Shown here: one piece after another, positions 7,283 through 15,040 of the stretch | How the letters are laid out: the number at the start of each line of letters is the position of its first letter | Numbering within the stretch: position 1 is the stretch's first letter | From: a virus | IMG/VR virus record: IMGVR_UViG_3300040781_000253 | Coordinates: 1 to 42,063 of that record | Direction: 5' to 3' (one strand) | Length of the DNA: 42,063 nucleotides | The notes under the pieces: generated by a model | Told to the model about the DNA's origin: nothing | Databases searched by the model: none | What the model saw: the letters and a program-made list of their open reading frames with translations, nothing else | Position numbers and translations under genes: made by a program

Positions 7283-8704
7283 ATGGCTTATATAAGTGAC
7301 TCCTTTAAAACAAAGAAACGACTTGAGAATTTTGAAAAAGAATTACTAAAACAAAATGTTCGTACTGAATATCCTAATTTTGAAAAATTTATAAAACATT
7401 TATTGGCTATGTTGGATAAATATTCTGTTAATGAGTTTAAAGAGGACTCTAATAATTCATATTATGCTAATTTAACAAATTTTATTAAATTTATTTTTGT
7501 TGATGAACTTCCTTTAGATAGTGATAAAATCTCTAAAGCATATATTGATGATTATGCTTCTACTGTTGATTTTAGAACAAAAAATCTAAATACTGATAAT
7601 GAAAATTTTAGGGAATTATTAAAACATATTGCGCCTTTATATGGTATGAAAGGAGGCTCAAAAGGTAATGCTTTTTTTATTAGGCTTATAGATGAGTTTA
7701 CATATTTTGGTGAAACAAAAAAGTTTAACATTGATTTATTTTTTAATACTAATAATTTTAATGTTGCAAATATGCCACCAGAATTTGATGATATAAAACA
7801 TCAATTAAAATTAAGTGGTATTACAGGAACATTTCAGGTTGGAGACGTAATAACTGGTAGTGTATCTGGTGCATCAGCAACAATAGCAAATATTTTTACG
7901 GACAGAGATCATATTTATTTAGATGATAGTTTGGTTGTCACAGGTACATTTCAGTCAGGAGATGTAATCACAGGTAGTCTTTCGGGTGCAATTGCAACTG
8001 TTACTGAGTATAATCAAGACACAACAATATTAACTGAGATTCCAGTATATGAATATAATACAACAACAGGTAATGTTGATAGAGAAGCGGTTGTATATGA
8101 GTGGCAAAAAGGGTCAAGAGCATTTGAGTATCAATTAGTTAGTGGTCAAAGTGATTTTAATATATCAGGGCTATATAATTATGTTGATCAAAATTTTCAT
8201 CCTGCTGGTTACTCATGCTGGATTTATGTTAAAATTGATGATGTTTTAGCTAGTATACCTTTAGGTGTTGCAGTATTTCCAAAAATTTATGTACATACAG
8301 GTTTACCTTATGCCAGAACGGTTGATACAGCAACTGAAGGTTATACAGGAACAAATTTCCCACCAATTGATCAAGCAAGACAAGGCTATCCAATATATAT
8401 CTCGGGTACTGTTGCTGTACCTTATGGTGCAGGAGGATCTTTTACTGATGAGTGGATAATGTATGATGATACAACCTCAACGTGGGTAGATACAGCCGAT
8501 CCTCTATTTTTGTGGAATATTATTGATTTAAATTCAGATTTTCCATTACCTTATAGTAATCCTGCTGGTGTTAGAAATGGTGATACATATTTAATAGGAA
8601 CAAATGTTACTGATAATGATGCAACTAAAACAAATACTGGTATGAGTTTCACTAAAGGAAAAATAATTCAGTGGTTTGGTGATCCTACGGGATGCTGGTA
8701 TTAA
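7283..8704 (+). CDS. baseplate/tail protein with SGA repeats and C-terminal receptor-type module
   Basis: The 473-residue product is probably a baseplate-peripheral protein, at the place of P2 gpI or T4 gp7/gp8 between the J-like protein and the tail fibre. Residues 1-165 are helical and include HIAPLYGMKGGSKGNAFFIRLIDEF, suggestive of the gpI type. Residues about 180-255 hold two copies of a repeat (GTFQ.GDVITGS.SGA.AT). Residues about 360-473 contain strands ending NGDTYLIG... KGKIIQWFGDPTGCW, resembling the DUF2793-type module of phage tail proteins. No catalytic motif is seen. The family assignment of the N terminus is tentative. Confidence 0.6.
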   Translation: MAYISDSFKTKKRLENFEKELLKQNVRTEYPNFEKFIKHLLAMLDKYSVNEFKEDSNNSYYANLTNFIKFIFVDELPLDSDKISKAYIDDYASTVDFRTKNLNTDNENFRELLKHIAPLYGMKGGSKGNAFFIRLIDEFTYFGETKKFNIDLFFNTNNFNVANMPPEFDDIKHQLKLSGITGTFQVGDVITGSVSGASATIANIFTDRDHIYLDDSLVVTGTFQSGDVITGSLSGAIATVTEYNQDTTILTEIPVYEYNTTTGNVDREAVVYEWQKGSRAFEYQLVSGQSDFNISGLYNYVDQNFHPAGYSCWIYVKIDDVLASIPLGVAVFPKIYVHTGLPYARTVDTATEGYTGTNFPPIDQARQGYPIYISGTVAVPYGAGGSFTDEWIMYDDTTSTWVDTADPLFLWNIIDLNSDFPLPYSNPAGVRNGDTYLIGTNVTDNDATKTNTGMSFTKGKIIQWFGDPTGCWY

Positions 8705-8708
8705 TTGA

Positions 8709-8721
8709 TTTGTTGTTGCTA
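8709..8721 (+). promoter_or_regulatory. leader box variant TTTGTTGTTGCTA
   Basis: A variant of the recurring leader box with an extra TTG, placed just upstream of the late-like promoter box rather than next to a ribosome binding site. The unusual order suggests either an overlapping function or chance. Confidence 0.3.
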
Positions 8722-8730
8722 TGATTTGAT

Positions 8731-8738
8731 TATAAATA
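8731..8738 (+). promoter_or_regulatory. T4-late-like promoter box TATAAATA
   Basis: The octamer lies in the 69-base gap before the tail-fibre gene, 35 bases upstream of its ATG, at a distance fitting a short leader with GGAGA. Confidence 0.6.
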
Positions 8739-8773
8739 AATATAAGAAATAATATTAAAATGGAGAATAAATA

Positions 8774-10666
8774 ATGACTTTGCAGATTGGTGTTGGAACT
8801 ATCTCCAAGAGAGGTTTAGATATAATCAATTATTGTGCTATGAATGGCGTTACTTTAGAATTTCAAGAAGTTATTGTATCGGCATGGGCTACACCTGATT
8901 TTACTAATATTACTGATCCTGAATATGTGTTTGGTACTGGTTTATCAGCATCAAATGGTTTAGTTAAAGAAAAATTTGAAAGTACAATAACAGCAACAGG
9001 AGCCGCAACAGTTGAAGGAACAATAACAAAAGGTGATGAATCATTTGGTACAGCATCTTATATATTACCACTTGCAAGTCAACTTCCAGTTAATGCCGTT
9101 ACATCTCAGATTGATGTAAGATTTTATGGATTATTTGTAAATGATCCTGAAGGTAAAAAATTAACTTTGGGTGTTGGAGAAGGGTCATATTTCTCGATTA
9201 GTGATAGCGTATCAGGTAGTGGTTGGAGTGGTACGGTTATTGATGTTATTAGTGATGTTATATATGTTAGTAATGTTGTGGGTACACTAGGAACGGGTAC
9301 AGTTAATGGTGGTACAAGTTCAGCAACATGTAGTGCTGTAGGCGATTCTAAGATATTGTTTTATTATGGTTGTCTGCAATATGATGATGTGACACCTTCT
9401 ATAGAAGCAATTTCTTTAATACCCGGTATGAATATGCCCTTTCGAACAGAAATCCGATATTCAAGTGGCTTACCAAGCAATATTACATTTATTAATACTG
9501 CAACTGCTGAAATAGAAATACATAATTCTGAAGCTTTAGCTCATGAATCAACATTATTGATGTTGGATGGGTCAAACAATCCAAGTGCTGATGTATCATG
9601 GGGTAATAATAAAATAACAAATTTGACAAATGGTACTGGTGATAAAGATGCTATAAATTTAGGTCAGCGCGAAACTATTGATAGTATTAGTTATGACTCA
9701 ACTTTTAATAATGCAGATGTTCATACAAATTTTAATAATTTTGCTTACTATATCACAACACTACCAAAAAGAATAAACAAAACAGTCACATTGACACTTG
9801 GTGCGAACGCAACACAATATGATGGTATAACTGGTGATATTGCAGAAATTAGTGGATTTCATGGCAGTGGTGAATTAATTATTGATCTTGGAACATATGA
9901 TTTAAATACTGGTGCTGGTAATCTTGGTATGACACCAACTGACATGGTACTTATTAAAAATAACACATTACCTATAACAATTAAGAATGGTAATATAATC
10001 GCTCAATTTAATACTACAACAACAAAAGCGGTAATAAGAATCAAGAATAATTCAGGTAAAGTTAGTTTTGAATCATCTTTGGATATTGATAATGGTATTA
10101 ATACGGATTATATTATTGGCATTTATGCTGAGAACTCAAGAAATGTGCATGCTACATCAATAAATTTTTCTAGTGATGGTTGGAAAGGTTTTGTTTCAGA
10201 TAATAGCGTAATCACATTAGGTGCGTCAATAAGTTCAGTTGGTATAACAAATGGTCAACAATATGCACAATATTGTTTAAATGGTGGTAAAATAAATGTT
10301 AAAGAAACATCACATATTACAACATCAAATACTGGTAATTTTCATTTTTATATTGATGAAGCCAATGGTGGCGGTAGCTATGCAAGAAAATTTAAACTAA
10401 TTAAAGTACTAAATAGTGATGATAATAGTAATTATACTTATGGTGGTATAATTTCTTGGGGATCAGCAGGTCCAACTCATTTAGGTTATGGCATAGTTGT
10501 TGATTTAATAGGATCATGTAATTTGTTAGTTTATGTACTTTCTGGATCAGCACCAGTTGCTGGTAATTTTATTGATAATGTTATCACATATGCATCAGCA
10601 ACAGATCAAATTGACACGGTTGTAGATAAACATGCTGAGGTTGATGTTTCTGTAGATATACAATAA
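8774..10666 (+). CDS. tail fibre / tail-collar fibre protein
   Basis: A 630-residue likely receptor-binding fibre. Residues 1-120 (LQIGVGTISKRGLDIINYCAMNG, then beta-rich PLASQLPVNAV) look like the virion-attachment part of tail-collar fibre proteins. Residues about 140-195 hold a divergent SGA-type repeat (SVSGSGWSGTV.. GTGTVNGGTSSATC). At about 270-300 the fibre motif SADVSWGNNKITNLT-NGTGDKDAINLGQ occurs, the linker found before fibre shafts in many phages. The C-terminal 300 residues are Ser/Thr/Asn/Gly-rich and beta-helical in style. No fibre-assembly chaperone gene was identified next to it. The host receptor is unknown. Confidence 0.75.
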   Translation: MTLQIGVGTISKRGLDIINYCAMNGVTLEFQEVIVSAWATPDFTNITDPEYVFGTGLSASNGLVKEKFESTITATGAATVEGTITKGDESFGTASYILPLASQLPVNAVTSQIDVRFYGLFVNDPEGKKLTLGVGEGSYFSISDSVSGSGWSGTVIDVISDVIYVSNVVGTLGTGTVNGGTSSATCSAVGDSKILFYYGCLQYDDVTPSIEAISLIPGMNMPFRTEIRYSSGLPSNITFINTATAEIEIHNSEALAHESTLLMLDGSNNPSADVSWGNNKITNLTNGTGDKDAINLGQRETIDSISYDSTFNNADVHTNFNNFAYYITTLPKRINKTVTLTLGANATQYDGITGDIAEISGFHGSGELIIDLGTYDLNTGAGNLGMTPTDMVLIKNNTLPITIKNGNIIAQFNTTTTKAVIRIKNNSGKVSFESSLDIDNGINTDYIIGIYAENSRNVHATSINFSSDGWKGFVSDNSVITLGASISSVGITNGQQYAQYCLNGGKINVKETSHITTSNTGNFHFYIDEANGGGSYARKFKLIKVLNSDDNSNYTYGGIISWGSAGPTHLGYGIVVDLIGSCNLLVYVLSGSAPVAGNFIDNVITYASATDQIDTVVDKHAEVDVSVDIQ

Positions 10667-10693
10667 AACAATTTATTATAGGTATTTAATATT

Positions 10694-12364
10694 GTGGCTA
10701 AGATAAAAAAACGTAAAAAGAGTCAACAATCATTAGTTGAAATAGATTATCGTAAATATTATAATGGTCTTGAAGGAATACGTAATCAAGGTGTACAAAT
10801 TGAATTAACAATAAATCAAAAAATGGAATATCAGAGGTGTAAAGCTGATCCAATTTATTTTATAGAAAACTATTGTTATATTGTTACTCTTGATAGAGGT
10901 TTAGTTAAATTTAAACCATATGAATATCAAATAGATGCTCTTTATATGATAATGGAGAATAGATTCTCTATATTTAATTGGGGTAGGCGACTTGGTAAAA
11001 CAACTATATTTGCTGGTTTGGCTACTTGGTTAATGGTATTCTCAGATTATTATAAAATTGGTTGTTTTGCTGATAAAGATGAAGATGCTATGACTCTTAT
11101 TGATATTGTACAAACAATGTATTCAAATCTTCCAATGTGGTTACAAAGAGGAGTATCATCATGGAATGCTCACTCAATTGAATTGGAAAATGGATCACTA
11201 ATAAGAGCAAATGCAACAACTTCTACATCTGGACGTTCTAAAGGTTATAATTTTATCTATGTTGATGAGATCGCACATATTAGAAAAAATATTTTTATGA
11301 AATTCTGGTCTGCTGTTTCACCAACTATATCATCAGGTACAACATCAAGAATATTAATGACCTCTACACCAGATGGTATTAATCATTTTTATGATTTTTA
11401 CACTGAAGCTGATATGGGTAAAAATGGTTTTACAGCATTTAAAGTTACATGGAAAGATCATCCAGATAGAGATGAAAAATGGGCTATTGAAGAATTACAG
11501 AGACTTAAAGGTGATAAACGTGCTTTTGCTCAGGAGCATGAGGGTGACTTCTTAGGTTCTGCACGTGCTTTAATTGATGGTGATAAACTTAAAGATATGT
11601 ACAAAAACAAACAAACTGGTAGATTTGTGAAATCTGCATTGAAACCAGATTTTATGTATAGAGTTTTTCATGACCCTTTACCACATCATAAATATATGAT
11701 TACTGTTGATCCTGCTGAAGGTTTAGGTTTAGATTCCACATGTATAAATGTTATTGATATATCATCAATTAATAATTTTACTCAGGCTGTTGTTTTTAAT
11801 GATAACACCATATCAACAAATGAATCACCATATATTATAAAAGAATTAGCTAAAAAATATAATAATGCGTTTGTAATAGGCGAAAGTAATGTTTGTGCTG
11901 ATTTATATCAAATACTTGTTTATGATCTTGATTATAAGAATGTTTATAGAGATAGAGATTCAGGTAAGATTGGTTTAAGAACAACAAAAGCAACTCGTGA
12001 CAAAGGGCTTAAAATGCTCAAAGATATCATTGAGAAAAATAAATTACAAGTCATTAATGAGAACACAATTTATGAGTTTACAAGATTTATTGAAATAAAT
12101 GGTAAATATCAAGCTGATGAAGATGAGCATGATGATGAAGTTATGTCATTATATTTATTTGCTTGGTTTATTAGTGATAGGCATAGATTTAAATTATGGT
12201 TAGCAGATATTGAATTTATGTTTAACATGTATAATGCTAATGTAAAAGATAGTGATTACTCACTAATGATGAATGAGGTTATTAGTGATTCTTTAGAAAA
12301 TGATCCTGATATAATCAATAGATATTCACCTATTGATTATGATCCTTGGAATGAACAATATTAA
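10694..12364 (+). CDS. terL: terminase large subunit (gp17-type DNA-packaging motor)
   Basis: The ATPase and nuclease cut concatemeric DNA and pump it into the prohead. The ATPase domain has Walker A WGRRLGKTT (about residues 96-104), Walker B FIYVDEIAHI (about 187-196) and the coupling motif LMTSTPDG (about 219-226). The RNase H-fold nuclease domain has TVDPAEG (about 337-343), VIGESN (about 396-401) and the acidic pair in DEDEHDDEVMS (about 475-485). At 556 residues it is slightly shorter than T4 gp17. The start is a GTG at 10694 with only a weak ATAGGT upstream, and no TATAAATA precedes it. It may be read through from the fibre gene. No small terminase subunit was seen. Confidence 0.92.
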   Translation: MAKIKKRKKSQQSLVEIDYRKYYNGLEGIRNQGVQIELTINQKMEYQRCKADPIYFIENYCYIVTLDRGLVKFKPYEYQIDALYMIMENRFSIFNWGRRLGKTTIFAGLATWLMVFSDYYKIGCFADKDEDAMTLIDIVQTMYSNLPMWLQRGVSSWNAHSIELENGSLIRANATTSTSGRSKGYNFIYVDEIAHIRKNIFMKFWSAVSPTISSGTTSRILMTSTPDGINHFYDFYTEADMGKNGFTAFKVTWKDHPDRDEKWAIEELQRLKGDKRAFAQEHEGDFLGSARALIDGDKLKDMYKNKQTGRFVKSALKPDFMYRVFHDPLPHHKYMITVDPAEGLGLDSTCINVIDISSINNFTQAVVFNDNTISTNESPYIIKELAKKYNNAFVIGESNVCADLYQILVYDLDYKNVYRDRDSGKIGLRTTKATRDKGLKMLKDIIEKNKLQVINENTIYEFTRFIEINGKYQADEDEHDDEVMSLYLFAWFISDRHRFKLWLADIEFMFNMYNANVKDSDYSLMMNEVISDSLENDPDIINRYSPIDYDPWNEQY

Positions 12365-12382
12365 TCTTTTTATTTAATTTAG

Positions 12383-12390
12383 TATAAATA
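12383..12390 (+). promoter_or_regulatory. T4-late-like promoter box TATAAATA
   Basis: The octamer is in the 56-base gap between the terminase stop and the Kelch-sheath gene and is followed by a strong AAGGAGG ribosome binding site at 12404-12410. Confidence 0.65.
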
Positions 12391-12420
12391 AAACTAGAAA
12401 AATAAGGAGGATAATATCCA

Positions 12421-14988
12421 ATGTCATATTCAAAAATTACAGTTAAAATGGATAAATTTAATATAACCAGACCAAATATAAATGGTTTGGGTTTTGGTAT
12501 GTTGAACTGGGGTCCGATTGCTTTACCTATAGATGTTGATTATCTCAATTATCAATATCAAATAGGAGAAAAATGTGACGAAAATGATATTTTCTATCAA
12601 GACCTTTTGAGTTATTTAGAGTACTCACCACAGAGTTTACTTGCATATCGTGTATCACCTCGAACAAACACAGGGACGTTTGATTCTTCAGGCGATTTAA
12701 TATCAAGTATAGGTGTAACTCACTCTCATCTTTTTATGACAGGAGAATTAGAATCTGCTGATATGAGTACCGAGACTCAAATTAGTGCTTCTGTATCTAT
12801 GGGTCAACGAGGAGGGTTTGGTCTCGTTAATTATAATGATGATCTTTACTTAACTGGTGGAACTGATGGTACAACTTATTATGATGATGTTTGGAAAAGT
12901 ACAGATAATGGTTTAACATGGACTCAAATAAAAACTGGAGCGGCATTTGGTACATTGGCATATCATGGAATGATTGTCTATGATGGTAAAATGTGGGTTA
13001 TTGCTGGTACAACGAATGGAATAGCTGGTCAAGATCATGTTTTCTCATCAACTGATGGTATTACATGGACAGATTTAGGTGCAACCGCTGTTGGTACAAG
13101 AATGCAGTTTGGTTTAACAGTACATGATGGTAAAATGTGGGTTGCTGGTGGATTTCTATTTTCGCTTGGAGCTATTGTTGCTACAGCTTTTTCATCTACA
13201 GATGGTATTACATGGAGTGCTGAAACAGCCTTACCTTATGCTGTACAAAATCATGGCATAATAAGTAAAGACTCAAAATTATGGTTAATTGGTGGTTCAT
13301 CCAGAAATCAAGTTTATTCTGATAGTGGTACAGGATGGGTTTTAGAAACAACATTAGCAGATAATACAGATCAATTTGCTTTACTTGAAACAGATGATAA
13401 AATTTTTATTGTTGGTGGTACATATAATAGTATACCTGATTTTAGAATATATGAAACAGTAGATTGCATAACATGGACAGTTGTAGATACATCATCTACA
13501 TCAATAACACCAAGATATGATAGTAGTGGAGTTATTACTAGTGATAATAAAATAATTTATATGGGTGGTTTTATTACAATTTTTTTCCCACCATTTATCG
13601 ATTATTTTCAAGATGAATGGAGTATAGAGTTTACTACAGCACACGGATTTTTACCCTCTATATGGAATGAAAATTACAATGGGTCAGATTTATATTTAAA
13701 ATTAAATGAACAAATAGAAGCAATAAATACACCAACATTTCATGATTTACAAATAATGGCTATTATGGCTAAATATGCTGGTGATTATGGTGATAATCTA
13801 AAAGTTACTATTGCTTCTTATTTAGATAATTTAAATCAGATAACATTATTTAATGAAAGTGATAATTTAACTAGAAATTATTATTTAAGTGAATTATTTA
13901 ATCGTAAGTTAAATATAAATGAACATGTTATGGTTGTGTGTAAAGACGGTGTAATACTGGATAAGTTTATTTTTAGTTTAGATAATACGGATATAAGGTA
14001 TATAGATAATATTGAATGTGCTTATTTAGATTTTTATGTTAATCCAAATTATACAAAAGCCATAAGTTCTGATACTGATTTAGATAAAAAAAAGAAAGCA
14101 ATTTATAACACAACATATACAGCATTATCATTGGGTAATTCAGGATTTAATAAAATAACAAATGCTGATTATGAAAGAGATTTAGAATTATTAAAAGATA
14201 GATATTATGCCGATTTTAGAATAATATTTACATCAGGTGATAATACAACAATACATGAATATGCAAAAAATGTTGTTAATCAGAGAGGAGATGCAGAGTT
14301 AATAATTTGTGCTCATGAAAAATTCTATTATACATCAATATTTGGCTTCGACTCATATGGTTTAAGTGCAACTGGTTCCGTTGTATCACTGAGTTTCAAT
14401 GTTTATGATTATTATGAAACGATAGATAGTAAAAATGTTGCTTTTTTCTATAATTATAAAAAAATTGATGTTAACGGTACAATAAAAAATCATTCTATTG
14501 CTGGTGATTTGGCTGGAACAATAGTTCAGGCAATGATTAATATGAAATTTAAAGAAATTGGTTTTTTGGAATTTGGTAATAATATATTATCTATTAATGA
14601 TTTGGATAATATAGTTATTAATTCATTAAATTTATCATATGTTAATGTTATGGCACGTTCAGGTCTCACATATAAAATTAAAGGTGATTGTGTTATGAAA
14701 GATGTATCATATGGTTTAAATTATCAAATGATTAAATTATATGTAATTTCTGCTTATCTTTCATGGTCTGATTTAATGACACATGAAAATATGGATGATG
14801 AATTAAGTAAAGATTTAGATAAATTAACAGAAAATATAAATACGATGCTCAGTAATTACACAACAGAATTTCAAACTTATAGTAAAATAAATATGGATGA
14901 GTTTAGAGTGACTTTAGAAATAAGTTTCAAAATCAATGATGTTTATGAGGGCATATCAATCCTTTTACGTGATGTAACCAACTTATAA
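12421..14988 (+). CDS. tail-sheath-family protein with inserted six-bladed Kelch propeller
   Basis: The 855-residue product combines two folds. Residues 1-110 start like a sheath protein (GLGFGMLNWGPIALP, matching the GLAIGGTWGPAN of the next gene). Residues about 130-405 hold six Kelch-type blades, each with a hydrophobic strand, D-x-K-[ML]-[WYF]-[VLI]-x-G-G and, in most, S-[ST]-D-G-[IL]-T-W. Residues 405-855 return to sheath features: MAKYAGDYGDNLKVTI, then YERDLELLKDRYYADFRIIF, and the tail YEGISILLRDV. It could be a minor sheath or tail-end protein that displays the propeller on the virion surface. The SD is 10 bases from the ATG. Confidence 0.75.
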   Translation: MSYSKITVKMDKFNITRPNINGLGFGMLNWGPIALPIDVDYLNYQYQIGEKCDENDIFYQDLLSYLEYSPQSLLAYRVSPRTNTGTFDSSGDLISSIGVTHSHLFMTGELESADMSTETQISASVSMGQRGGFGLVNYNDDLYLTGGTDGTTYYDDVWKSTDNGLTWTQIKTGAAFGTLAYHGMIVYDGKMWVIAGTTNGIAGQDHVFSSTDGITWTDLGATAVGTRMQFGLTVHDGKMWVAGGFLFSLGAIVATAFSSTDGITWSAETALPYAVQNHGIISKDSKLWLIGGSSRNQVYSDSGTGWVLETTLADNTDQFALLETDDKIFIVGGTYNSIPDFRIYETVDCITWTVVDTSSTSITPRYDSSGVITSDNKIIYMGGFITIFFPPFIDYFQDEWSIEFTTAHGFLPSIWNENYNGSDLYLKLNEQIEAINTPTFHDLQIMAIMAKYAGDYGDNLKVTIASYLDNLNQITLFNESDNLTRNYYLSELFNRKLNINEHVMVVCKDGVILDKFIFSLDNTDIRYIDNIECAYLDFYVNPNYTKAISSDTDLDKKKKAIYNTTYTALSLGNSGFNKITNADYERDLELLKDRYYADFRIIFTSGDNTTIHEYAKNVVNQRGDAELIICAHEKFYYTSIFGFDSYGLSATGSVVSLSFNVYDYYETIDSKNVAFFYNYKKIDVNGTIKNHSIAGDLAGTIVQAMINMKFKEIGFLEFGNNILSINDLDNIVINSLNLSYVNVMARSGLTYKIKGDCVMKDVSYGLNYQMIKLYVISAYLSWSDLMTHENMDDELSKDLDKLTENINTMLSNYTTEFQTYSKINMDEFRVTLEISFKINDVYEGISILLRDVTNL

Positions 14989-14997
14989 ATATAAATA
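14984..14997 (+). promoter_or_regulatory. two overlapping T4-late-like boxes TATAAATA
   Basis: TATAAATA occurs at 14984-14991 and again at 14990-14997, overlapping the stop codon of the Kelch-sheath gene and lying 44-57 bases before the main sheath ATG. A doubled box would suit the most heavily made tail protein, but whether both are used is unknown. Confidence 0.6.
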
Positions 14998-15040
14998 TGG
15001 AATGCAGAATTTTATTTAACTTATAAAATAGGAGAGAAAG

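Noticed and set aside
8774-10666. Possible diversity-generating retroelement acting on the tail fibre
   Set aside because: No reverse transcriptase, template repeat or accessory protein was found in the window.
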